DNA of 64,000 nt from an uncultured Granulosicoccaceae bacterium (lineage in GTDB: Bacteria; Pseudomonadota; Gammaproteobacteria; Granulosicoccales; Granulosicoccaceae). The translations under genes and the position numbers were made by a program. How positions within the stretch are numbered: the first letter of the stretch is position 1; each line of letters opens with the position of its first letter. Location of the stretch: positions 1 to 64,000 of the forward strand of contig CALKXD010000030.1 of NCBI GenBank assembly GCA_938003855.1, written 5' to 3'. The notes below the pieces were generated by a model. It ran no database searches. It was not told the DNA's origin and worked only from the letters and a program-made list of their open reading frames with translations. Below are positions 16,243-24,633 of this stretch, piece after piece.

Positions 16243-18697
16243 TCGGTACGGTATCTCTGGCTGGGTCGGAGGTCGTGGTGATTAATGTCGCATTGGGTGT
16301 TGGTGAAGTCAGAATCGTAGCAATCATCTTTGCGGTTTCCGCGACATGTGGTTGATCAAAAATAAATCGATGATCGCCATCAAGGTGGTAGGTTTGTCGA
16401 TTCGGCGCGAGTGTTGACCAATTACGCATATAGATTGTGCTGGAGTTGTTTTCGTTGGCAGACCCTGCGTTTAGAAATGTCAGGGTAAGCTTAGTCGGTT
16501 GTGCACGGTAGTTGTTAAAGCTTCGCACGCAGGCTTTTTGGACTTCTGCTAGTGTGTTGTTTTGTGCCATGCCTGTATCGTGCGAATCACTGTTTCGGCT
16601 TTTCGCATAGCGGTATTTTTTCAACCAGGTGCGGCTTGCCTGGGCCAGCATATCCCAACGTCCCTGGATGGCAAATTCGTACAGCAGAAATGCCCGCCAG
16701 CCGAGCTTTGCCATCGGATGGCTTGCCGGCACCGGTGCCGGTGCGTCTGCCACGATAAGGTGTCCGATATTGTCATTGTTGCGCGTAAACTGATGCGCCA
16801 TTTCCAGCAGTAAAGCACCGCCGAAGCAATAACATAAAAGGTGGTAAGGGCCGTTGGGTTGTCGCGTTTTTATCTCCGCAATATAGTGGGCAGCCATTTC
16901 GGAGAGATCCGTCAGTGGCGGTTCCTGCCCGTCGATTCCACGAGGTTGAATGGCATAGCATGGGATATTTGCGGGTAGCTTGTGCGCGAAGCTGCGATAG
17001 AACATGGCATGCCCGCCGCCCGCGTGCAGGCAGAACAGCGGGGCTGCGTCACCGCTTTCCTTAAGTGCCACAAGGCTTTGAATAGGTGTAGTTCCGGTGC
17101 CATTTTCTGCGATGACCCGGGCGCAGATTTCAGGCGTAGGATTGTCAAGGAAAAGCGACGCAGGTAGCCTGTAACCAAACCGCTTTTCAATACGGTCAAT
17201 CAGCTGTATCGCCTGTAGTGATGTGCCACCGATGTTAAAAAACGGGTCGTCCAAACTCACCGGCCGCAGTTGCAGTGTGTCTTCCCAGATCGAGACGATT
17301 TCAAGTTCGGTATGGTTGCGCGCCCCCTTAAGGGTGTCGAATAAAGTATCTCTCAAGACATCCTGAGCATTTCTGATGGTCATTGCACGGGTGTCAGGGT
17401 GGGCTGGAAAGCCGGTAATTGGTTGTTGCTGCAGGGTAGCGATTGGCTTAGTCCAGTTAAGGATATAGTGCTCGGCCAGTTTAGAAAGTGCTTGCAGCAT
17501 TGACTCTATCCAGGCGTTGCTGAATCGGGATTCACTGTAGTCACATCGGAGGGTGTAGCACTGCCCCGGTATCACGGTCACGGTCAGTGGGTAGGCACTG
17601 ACGATATCCGAGCTGAAGTCAGAGATACCCAACCCGCCGTTGTCACGCTGCCCGATCAGTGGGTAGTTTTCAATCACCAGCAGCGTATCGAACAGTTTGC
17701 TCTGACTTCCCGCTTCTGCTTGCTCAAGAATAGACAGCAGGCCAATATGCTGGTGTTCACTGGCGTGGAAGAGATCTTTTTGCAATGTCTGCAAATGGTT
17801 CTCAAAGGAGTGATCAGGATTCAGTCTCAGGCGAGTAGGTGCGACCGATGCAAAGCAACCCACGGTTGATTCGATATTTGCAATGGTGGCTGGCCTGCCA
17901 CTGACGGCAACACCGATAACAACATCGTGTTTTTGGCATAATTGCCCCAGAAAACTTGCCCAAATTGCCTGAATAGTAGTCGCCGCAGTGACTTTGCTGT
18001 CTTTGCAAAGCCGATTGAGCTTTGTTGCCGCATCGGCATCGAGCAATTGCGCGTGCTGCACAGATCTTTTGCCAGTGTGGCCGGCTGAAGCACTATGGGT
18101 CAGTAGCAGGGGTTGAGTAAAACCGGCGAGGTTCGCCTGCCAGAAATCTTTCGACGAACTGTTGTCTTTGTGTTGTAACTGCCGATGCACAGATAGGTAA
18201 TCGTGACTTACCGGAATGAAACTGTCGTCGCGCTGTAATGCCTCGTAGTTACGGATGAAGTCCTGCAAAACAATTTGCGCCGACCAGCCATCGAGCAACG
18301 CATGGTGACAGTGCCAGACAAACATCCTACCGCTACCGGAATCAGGATAACAGTGCAGTTGGTGAGTCGGTGCTCTGTCGAGCCTGATTGATATCGGTGG
18401 CGTTATGTTATCGGTGAGCCTGATGATGTCCTGCTGCAATTTTTCACGCACCACCAATAGCGGCTCGTGTTGCTTGTCGGGGTTTAGCGAAGCTCGCAAC
18501 ATTTCGTGTTGTGCGATGGTCGCATTCCAGGCGCTGGTAACGATAGTGTCGTTGAGTGCACAGCTTATCGAAAAGCGTACGACGAGAGTGCCGGGATCAG
18601 CCGGGCCCGGCCCGCCAGAGTAAATCCAGAAGGCGCGCTGCAGCGGGGTGGGTTGCACAATGCCCGCTACTTTCAGTTTGCGCTTAGTTTCTGCCAC
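16232..18697 (-). CDS. NRPS termination unit C-PCP-TE without A domain; Cys-type thioesterase
   Basis: An 821-aa protein. The C domain (about 10-430) has HHALLDGWS (His 131-132, Asp 136). The PCP has Ser S493 in IGGTSLQAI. The type I thioesterase (about 550-800) has nucleophile motif CYCFGG, with Cys C624 where Ser is usual, Asp D651 (VADAPAP) and His H776 (DGDHRF). No adenylation domain lies between C and PCP, so the carrier must be loaded in trans or the C domain uses another acceptor. Cys thioesterases are known from synthetases that form strained rings, such as that of obafluorin (as I recall). The start is GTG 18697; an in-frame TAA lies 3 codons upstream and no clear ribosome-binding site is visible. 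First gene of the minus-strand operon. Confidence 0.88.
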   Translation of the reverse strand: MAETKRKLKVAGIVQPTPLQRAFWIYSGGPGPADPGTLVVRFSISCALNDTIVTSAWNATIAQHEMLRASLNPDKQHEPLLVVREKLQQDIIRLTDNITPPISIRLDRAPTHQLHCYPDSGSGRMFVWHCHHALLDGWSAQIVLQDFIRNYEALQRDDSFIPVSHDYLSVHRQLQHKDNSSSKDFWQANLAGFTQPLLLTHSASAGHTGKRSVQHAQLLDADAATKLNRLCKDSKVTAATTIQAIWASFLGQLCQKHDVVIGVAVSGRPATIANIESTVGCFASVAPTRLRLNPDHSFENHLQTLQKDLFHASEHQHIGLLSILEQAEAGSQSKLFDTLLVIENYPLIGQRDNGGLGISDFSSDIVSAYPLTVTVIPGQCYTLRCDYSESRFSNAWIESMLQALSKLAEHYILNWTKPIATLQQQPITGFPAHPDTRAMTIRNAQDVLRDTLFDTLKGARNHTELEIVSIWEDTLQLRPVSLDDPFFNIGGTSLQAIQLIDRIEKRFGYRLPASLFLDNPTPEICARVIAENGTGTTPIQSLVALKESGDAAPLFCLHAGGGHAMFYRSFAHKLPANIPCYAIQPRGIDGQEPPLTDLSEMAAHYIAEIKTRQPNGPYHLLCYCFGGALLLEMAHQFTRNNDNIGHLIVADAPAPVPASHPMAKLGWRAFLLYEFAIQGRWDMLAQASRTWLKKYRYAKSRNSDSHDTGMAQNNTLAEVQKACVRSFNNYRAQPTKLTLTFLNAGSANENNSSTIYMRNWSTLAPNRQTYHLDGDHRFIFDQPHVAETAKMIATILTSPTPNATLITTTSDPARDTVPNEY

Positions 18698-18930
18698 AGT
18701 TCGTTACTTGTGCTCAACATTATTGCTATAAACATAGTAACCACAGCTGGTCGCTTCATTCCAAATTGAAGTTCACAGGCCGGAAAGAATCTATGCGACT
18801 GTGATTTGCATCGCAGCCTGCGCAGATGTCTGTATTATTGCCGGGTTACGCAGAACCAAACTGCCAAGAGTTGCCCGATTTGCCGTATATTATGCAGGGA
18901 TTAGTACCAGAGAAACAGAGATCAGGCCGG

Positions 18931-18942
18931 TGATCGCGATCA
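18931..18942. promoter_or_regulatory. Perfect 12-bp palindrome, candidate operator
   Basis: TGATCGCGATCA is a perfect palindrome in the middle of the divergent NRPS promoter region, about 100 bases from the plus-strand start codon. A dimeric regulator site is a reasonable guess. No regulator gene lies in the cluster itself, and a single palindrome of this length can occur by chance. Confidence 0.3.
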
Positions 18943-18995
18943 TAGCAGGAGGTTAACTCTTCTACTGTGAACAAGGCGTGATGGTACGGTTCAAT

Positions 18996-19023
18996 ATTTG
19001 TTAAACCAGATTTGTTAAACCAG
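18996..19023 (+). repeat. Perfect tandem 14-bp direct repeat before the NRPS start codon
   Basis: ATTTGTTAAACCAG occurs twice head to tail (18996-19009 and 19010-19023), ending 20 bases before ATG 19044. No Shine-Dalgarno sequence is seen in front of this ATG. The repeat could be a regulator site, an mRNA leader element, or a recent slippage duplication. Confidence 0.6.
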
Positions 19024-19043
19024 GGTTTTACGGTTAAATTCAG

Positions 19044-22000
19044 ATGTCAGACAGGGAAAAAAAGCATCCGCTAAGTGCCAGTCAAACGCAAATATGGATT
19101 GGTCAGCAAAAGTTCCCGCAGTCACCACTGTATAATATGGCTTACTCGTTTGCCATCTCTGGTCCTGTGCGCGCCGGCCAGTTTGAATCCGCCTGGATAG
19201 ACGTTGCGCAACGTCACCACTCCCTGCAAGCACGCATTGTAGAAGAATCCGGTGTTGTGTGGCAGCACTTCGCAGGGGACACAGCCGCACTGCAGCATTT
19301 CGATTTTTCTGAGTACCGCAATCCGACAGAAAGTGCCGAAGACTGGATGCGCCATCAAGTGCAATCGGTTTTCGATATGACGGCATCGCTGGTGGTATCG
19401 GCGCTCCTGAAGGTAGCGGATGACCGTTGGATCTGGTACTGCAATCAGCACCACCTGATCTCTGATGCCTGGTCCTTTCAGTTGTTGTGGCACGACCTGA
19501 CTCAACGGTATTTTCAGCGTGGTAACCGTCGCCTACCGGATGCGGCGCCGCCGGCGAGTATTTATCGTGATTATCTTCGCGAAGAAAAATCCACCCGTGA
19601 CAATCTGGCCGATGATCCGCGATTCGACCACTGGCGCAATCGGCAAAGCACCGGTCCGTTAACGCTCTACCACCTGGAAAACGAACGCAGGCAAACTGAA
19701 GCCTTGCGTATTTCGCATCTATTGTCGGATGATCAGGTTATAAGCCTGCAGCAGCTGTGTGAACTGCCCGCAGCAAAGTCGTTCAGCGTGCAGCTAAGTC
19801 GCTATCATGTGCTGCTGGCCATCTATGTGATCTATTTACACCGGGTCAGTGCCGGTGAAAATATTACGCTCTATACGCCGCTGGCGAACAGAGACACCGA
19901 TGCCCGACGAGCATGCCCGGGTTTGCTGATTGAGCTACTGCCGCTGCGGTTGAGCATTTCATCGTCAGATACCTTCACTGCAGTGTTGGCTAAGGTGCGC
20001 ACAGAAATGGCAGAGTGCCTGAAGCATTCGCAACCCGGGGTGGCGGCACTGGTTTCGCAACCGGATTGCACCGCAGTGCTTAACGTTGTCACAACCGCCA
20101 TGAGTGACTTCGGTGACTGGCCCGCCAGCGTTAACTGGTTGCATAACGGCCACACCGATGCACATCATGTGATGCGATTGCACTTATGTGATTATCCGCA
20201 GAATCAAAACACGTCACTGTTGTTCGAGTTTAATCGCGGGTGCTTTTCTGCGGATCAGAGCAACAACGCAGTCACACACTGGTGGCGTGTCTTTGATGCC
20301 GTCGTCAACGATAGTGACGTCGTGATTGGACGGATTGAACTAAGTAACCCGGATCTGCGGGAAGTTCGACCGGCAGCGGTGGACGCTGGTGGCTCTCTCT
20401 CACTGCCGGAGTTAATTCAAGCGACTATCGATAAAACACCGGATGCCATCGCTGTGTGTGAAGCTGGCAGTCGGGTGAGTTATCGTGAGTTCGGGGTTAT
20501 GGTTAATCGCATCACACTACGTCTTAAGGCGATCGGTATCGGCGAGGGGGATCGCGTCGTTATTTGCGCGCAGCGATCACTACACCTGCCTGCGGCATTG
20601 GTTGCCTGTCTGAATCTCGGAGCGGTCTATGTGCCAGTGGATGCGCTGACGCCAATAGCCAGAATTGCCAATATGCTGCAACAATGTGAACCGGCGTTGG
20701 TGATCGCAACGGAGCGTACCCGGATGAGGTTACCCGCAGCTTGCAGTATTGCCTTGTTGTCGGAGTTGGCACAGGACAGCCCGGCAGATGAATCACCGTT
20801 GGCGGAAAAGTTTGCAGATGTGTCTTCCGGGCAACTCGCCTATATTATGTTTACGTCGGGCTCAACCGGAGACCCGAAAGGTGTCATGATTACGCACGGC
20901 GCGCTGTCAAATTACATTCAGTGGGCGGCTGATTTCTATACTAACGGTGTACCCCTGGCGTTTCCGCTGTATACCTCTATCGGGTTTGATCTGACGGTGA
21001 CTTCCCTGTACGTGCCGTTAGTGAGTGGAGGGCGTATCGTCGTATACACCGAGAGCGACTCTCCGGTGGATTTATTACTGTTGGATGTGATCAGGGATAA
21101 CTGCGTAGATATCATTAAGCTCACACCGGCACACCTGTCTATGCTGCAGGGACAGCCACTGTCAGAGTCCAGGGTGAAGCAGTTAATTGTTGGTGGCGAT
21201 GATCTGAAACGGCAATTGGCCGGGAGAATCTCCGCTGCGTTTCCATCGTTAATTGCTATACATAATGAGTACGGCCCGACAGAGGCGACAGTCGGTTGCA
21301 TTGTGCATACTTTCGACCCGCGTCAGGATGCCGGGAAATCTGTTCCTATCGGATTAACAGTAGCCGGCATGGGTGCTCGCATTGTTAACGAGTATGGCAT
21401 AGCACAGCCGGACGGTGTTGCCGGGGAGTTAATTCTGAGTGGCCCTTCTCTGGCGACAGGCTACTGGAATCAACCTGACGAAACGGCGCTTCGTTTTACC
21501 ACAATGCAAGGTCAGCGATGCTACAAAACCGGTGACAATGTGCGAAAGTTGAGCTCGGGCCGTTTGGTTTTTCTCGGTCGTATCGACAACCAGGTGAAGC
21601 TCAATGGGCACAGGATTGAGCTTGGGGAAATAGAATCAGTTTGCTTGCGCGACCCGGCCATTGTTGACTGTGTGGCCGTTATGCATCGTAGTGCTGAACC
21701 GGGCCAGCAGGGTGTTTCCGGTAATGATGTTATCTACTGTACACGCTGTGGGTTGTCGTCAGAGTATCCGTCTGCTGTTTTTAATGCTGATGATGTATGT
21801 CACTTGTGTGAACGTTTTGAGAATTATCGATTCAGGGCAGATCAGTATTTTCGACCGTCGGCTGAGTTGCAGCAGGTCGTAGCGGAAATCAAGTCAACTG
21901 GATCCGCAAACCATGATTGCATAGTTTTGCTCAGCGGCGGCAAAGACAGTAGCTATATGTTAGCCAGTCTGGTTGATATGGGATTGCGTGTGCTGGCGTT

Positions 22001-23264
22001 TACACTCGATAACGGCTATATCTCTGAAGGCGCAAAGCAAAATGTTCGACGGGTTTGCAGCGCGCTTGATGTTGATCATGTTTATGGTCAAACGGATGCG
22101 ATGAACAATATATTTAAAGACAGTCTTGAGCGTCATGCCAATGTGTGCCACGGCTGCTTTAAAGCTATTTATACCTTAAGTCTGAAAGTGGCAGAAGAGC
22201 GGGGTATCGGTGCTATATTCACAGGGTTGTCACGTGGTCAGTTTTTTGAAACCAGACTTACCGAAGAGCTGTTTACCAACCCTGATTTCAACGTAGACGA
22301 CATTGATGCTGTGGTGCTTAACGCTCGTAAATCCTATCATCGGCTTGACGATGCAGTAAGCAGGCATATGGATGTGTCGCATGTGCAGTCCGGTGATTTG
22401 CTGGATCGCGTCCGGTTTGTCGATTTTTATCGCTATTGCGATATTAATCTGAATGAAATGATCGAGTTTCTAGAAACCCGATTGCCTTGGGTGCGGCCTT
22501 CAGATACCGGGCGGTCGACAAATTGCCTGATTAATGATGTTGGTATTTATGTGCACAAGCTTGAGCGCGGGTACCACAATTACGCCTTGCCTTACAGCTG
22601 GGATGTGCGATTGGGTCATAAAGTAAGGGACGAGGCGCTAGATGAGCTTGATGACGATATCGACGAGGTACACGTGCAGTCGATTCTATCGGAGATCGAC
22701 TACACGCCAAAAACCAGGAGTGCTGAGTCTGCTGACTCTCTTGTGCTGTACTACGTCGCGTCAGAGTTGCTTGATGAAACTGCGTTAAAAACTTCACTGA
22801 CCGAATTTCTGCCGCCTATCTATATACCGTCACAATTTATTCCACTGGAAAAAATCCCATTGAATCGTAATGGCAAAATCGATAAATCAGCACTGCCATT
22901 ACCGGGGCCAGCTGCGACCGAGCGACCTGAGGTGATTGCACCACCGAAAAACGCACTTGAGTCTCAGTGGGTCGAGTTGTGGTGCAACATTCTGGGTTTG
23001 TCAGGTGTCGATACCGGGGCAAACTTTTTTACTCTCGGTGGTGATTCTCTGAAAGCGGTGCAGGTGATTTCGCGAATCAATCAGACAGGTTTTATCTATA
23101 CAGTGCCGGATCTATTTGAAAATCCCACCATCAGTGCGTTGGCGTCGCTTGAAAGAACGCGTAGGGAAAGAGTAACCGGGCCGCTACATACCGAGGCTTT
23201 TTCGCAGGTTAGTGCGGCACAACTGGAAAAGCTGGCTGGATTGCTGAAAAAACAACCCAGGTAA
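19044..23264 (+). CDS. NRPS module C-A-PCP (Asn code) with a PP-loop ATPase inserted in the A domain
   Basis: A 1406-aa synthetase. The C domain (about 5-430) has HHLISDAWS (His 136-137, Asp 141) and an EntF-like N-terminus (SQTQIWIGQ). The A domain starts near 455: YIMFTSGSTGDPKG, FDLTVTS with D649, K692, NEYGPTEATVG, YKTGD and LNGHRIELGEIE. The pocket reads D,L,T,K,I,G,E,V,G, essentially the asparagine code DLTKLGEVG. Between A8 and A10 (PLNRNGKIDK, K1278) lie about 340 extra residues forming an N-type ATP-pyrophosphatase domain (listed separately). The PCP Ser is S1335 (LGGDSLKAV), followed by a short helical tail (QLEKLAGLLKK) that could be a docking element. No E or TE domain. Likely role: acylate Asn with the pyrrole starter and modify it. 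Confidence 0.9.
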   Translation: MSDREKKHPLSASQTQIWIGQQKFPQSPLYNMAYSFAISGPVRAGQFESAWIDVAQRHHSLQARIVEESGVVWQHFAGDTAALQHFDFSEYRNPTESAEDWMRHQVQSVFDMTASLVVSALLKVADDRWIWYCNQHHLISDAWSFQLLWHDLTQRYFQRGNRRLPDAAPPASIYRDYLREEKSTRDNLADDPRFDHWRNRQSTGPLTLYHLENERRQTEALRISHLLSDDQVISLQQLCELPAAKSFSVQLSRYHVLLAIYVIYLHRVSAGENITLYTPLANRDTDARRACPGLLIELLPLRLSISSSDTFTAVLAKVRTEMAECLKHSQPGVAALVSQPDCTAVLNVVTTAMSDFGDWPASVNWLHNGHTDAHHVMRLHLCDYPQNQNTSLLFEFNRGCFSADQSNNAVTHWWRVFDAVVNDSDVVIGRIELSNPDLREVRPAAVDAGGSLSLPELIQATIDKTPDAIAVCEAGSRVSYREFGVMVNRITLRLKAIGIGEGDRVVICAQRSLHLPAALVACLNLGAVYVPVDALTPIARIANMLQQCEPALVIATERTRMRLPAACSIALLSELAQDSPADESPLAEKFADVSSGQLAYIMFTSGSTGDPKGVMITHGALSNYIQWAADFYTNGVPLAFPLYTSIGFDLTVTSLYVPLVSGGRIVVYTESDSPVDLLLLDVIRDNCVDIIKLTPAHLSMLQGQPLSESRVKQLIVGGDDLKRQLAGRISAAFPSLIAIHNEYGPTEATVGCIVHTFDPRQDAGKSVPIGLTVAGMGARIVNEYGIAQPDGVAGELILSGPSLATGYWNQPDETALRFTTMQGQRCYKTGDNVRKLSSGRLVFLGRIDNQVKLNGHRIELGEIESVCLRDPAIVDCVAVMHRSAEPGQQGVSGNDVIYCTRCGLSSEYPSAVFNADDVCHLCERFENYRFRADQYFRPSAELQQVVAEIKSTGSANHDCIVLLSGGKDSSYMLASLVDMGLRVLAFTLDNGYISEGAKQNVRRVCSALDVDHVYGQTDAMNNIFKDSLERHANVCHGCFKAIYTLSLKVAEERGIGAIFTGLSRGQFFETRLTEELFTNPDFNVDDIDAVVLNARKSYHRLDDAVSRHMDVSHVQSGDLLDRVRFVDFYRYCDINLNEMIEFLETRLPWVRPSDTGRSTNCLINDVGIYVHKLERGYHNYALPYSWDVRLGHKVRDEALDELDDDIDEVHVQSILSEIDYTPKTRSAESADSLVLYYVASELLDETALKTSLTEFLPPIYIPSQFIPLEKIPLNRNGKIDKSALPLPGPAATERPEVIAPPKNALESQWVELWCNILGLSGVDTGANFFTLGGDSLKAVQVISRINQTGFIYTVPDLFENPTISALASLERTRRERVTGPLHTEAFSQVSAAQLEKLAGLLKKQPR
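21723..22740 (+). other. Inserted N-type ATP-pyrophosphatase (WbpG/PP-loop) domain inside the A domain
   Basis: Within the 1406-aa NRPS, residues about 894-1232 do not belong to an A domain. They begin with a Cys-x2-Cys-x16-Cys-x2-Cys zinc-ribbon-like unit (C899, C902, C919, C922), then the PP-loop LLSGGKDSS (964-969 = SGGKDS), FTLDNGY, and a further pair VCHGC (C1035, C1038). The opening YCTRC...P...F...C..C followed by DCIVLLSGGKDS is the layout of WbpG-type N-acetyl-sugar amidotransferases. The extra CxxC also recalls TtuA/TtcA sulfurtransferases. Such enzymes adenylate a carbonyl oxygen and replace it with nitrogen or sulfur. The insertion site matches where NRPS tailoring domains are placed. 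Boundaries are approximate. Confidence 0.85.
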
Positions 23265-23282
23265 GTATCGACAGGGCATCGG

Positions 23283-24422
23283 TTAGTTTGCCAGCCAGCT
23301 ATGGTCGAGCGCACTGTAGGCACCACAGCCGAGCTGCTTCAGGGTTCGGTCGATTTCGTCCCGGAAAATCGCCATCACCTGCTCGCCACCGCGCGTGCCA
23401 AGTGCGCCCATTCCCCAGAAAAAGCTGCGGCCGGAGAACGCCATTTGTGCCCCCAGAGCTTTTGCGCGGACCACATCCATGCCAGTGCGTATGCCACTGT
23501 CAACCATAACGGTCATGTCGTCCGATTGGTACTTGGCCAGCTCGGTCAGGCTTTGCATCGTGGAGGGCGCCGCATCCAGCTGTCGGCCGCCGTGATTGGA
23601 AATGACAACGCCGTTAATGCCCATCTCGATTGCAGCCAGCATATCAGCTTCGTATTGAATGCCCTTGAGTACCAGCGGGCCGTCCCACAGCTGACGTATC
23701 AGTTCGATGCGTTCACGGGTGACTCCCTGCATGTTGAAACTGGTTAGAAATTCTCCCAGGCCCTGGTTGGGCGTTTTTTTGTATTGCAGTACATTGACAA
23801 AGTCAGGACGACCACAGCGCAATGTGTTGAGCGCCCAGGTCGGGTGAATCATTGATTGCCAGATGATGCTAGGTGTCATACTGAAGGGCAGTTTCAGGCC
23901 GTTTTTGATTTCGCGGTTGCGTTTTGCTCCGACCGGTATGTCGAGTGTGACGACCAGCGCTTTATAGCCTGATTGCTTGACTCTTGACAGGATATCTTTC
24001 ATAACATCGACGTCCTGCGGCACATACAGCTGGAACCAGCAGACATCCGGTGCAACCTTGGCGATCTCTTCCAGGCGTGTGGTGCTCAGCGTGCTTAAAA
24101 TGTAGGGGATGTTGTTTTTTTGCGCCGCAGTTGCCAGCGCGATTTCCGCTGCCGGCCACATCATATTACCAAGGCCAACCGGTGGCACACCAAACGGCAT
24201 GGCGTATTGCTGCCCGAAAATTGTAGTCGTAAGGTCAGCGGTTGACACATCTAGCAGGTAGCGGGGAGTCAGCTGAACTTTGTGCCAGTCATCGCGATTG
24301 CGTCGTTTGCCATGCTCCTGATCGATACCCCCGTCAACATAGTCATAGGCAAAATTGGGGATGCGACGTTTCGCGCGTGCTTTGAGATCGGGTATCGACG
24401 GATAGCGGGTATCGTAATTCAT
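23283..24422 (-). CDS. FMN-dependent alpha-hydroxy-acid dehydrogenase/oxidase (LldD/glycolate oxidase family)
   Basis: A 379-aa TIM-barrel flavoprotein oxidising an L-2-hydroxy acid to the 2-keto acid. The active-site His-Arg motif SNHGGRQLD, the FMN-phosphate segment DSGIRTGMDVVRA and the N-terminal NFAYDYVDGG are as expected. The YILSTLSTT segment lines the flavin. The residues 170-200 region, where membrane-bound L-lactate dehydrogenases anchor, is moderately hydrophobic (PFSMTPSIIWQSM). The gene converges on the NRPS gene with 18 bases between stops. It might be a simple lactate or mandelate enzyme or supply a keto acid to the neighbouring pathways; the substrate is not readable from sequence. 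Confidence 0.88.
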   Translation of the reverse strand: MNYDTRYPSIPDLKARAKRRIPNFAYDYVDGGIDQEHGKRRNRDDWHKVQLTPRYLLDVSTADLTTTIFGQQYAMPFGVPPVGLGNMMWPAAEIALATAAQKNNIPYILSTLSTTRLEEIAKVAPDVCWFQLYVPQDVDVMKDILSRVKQSGYKALVVTLDIPVGAKRNREIKNGLKLPFSMTPSIIWQSMIHPTWALNTLRCGRPDFVNVLQYKKTPNQGLGEFLTSFNMQGVTRERIELIRQLWDGPLVLKGIQYEADMLAAIEMGINGVVISNHGGRQLDAAPSTMQSLTELAKYQSDDMTVMVDSGIRTGMDVVRAKALGAQMAFSGRSFFWGMGALGTRGGEQVMAIFRDEIDRTLKQLGCGAYSALDHSWLAN

Positions 24423-24633
24423 AGGTGTTGAAGCTCACTGGTGGCCGCAGATAGCGCAAGCGCCGGGAAGTGGAGTGGTTAATTATAAACATAAGCTTGC
24501 GGTGTTGCAGTCGGCGCTACTCCTGATCGGCGCCGAACCGGTAAGCGGCCTGGTATTTAAAGCTGACCGGTCGTCAGTCAACGCGGTAGAATATCGGGCA
24601 GAATGTCGTGTATCAGAATAATCGGGTGGAGCT

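Larger units (their letters stand above)
18698..19043. promoter_or_regulatory. Divergent promoter region of the NRPS locus
   Basis: A 346-base gap between the two divergent transcription units that together encode the synthetase. It must hold both promoters. On the minus strand, TATAGC and TACTAT hexamers within 18730-18745 could serve as -10 elements. On the plus strand, TATATT/TATTAT around 18885-18895 is A/T-rich enough. No confident -35/-10 pair could be fixed by eye. Two notable elements, a palindrome and a tandem repeat, are listed separately. Confidence 0.5.
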
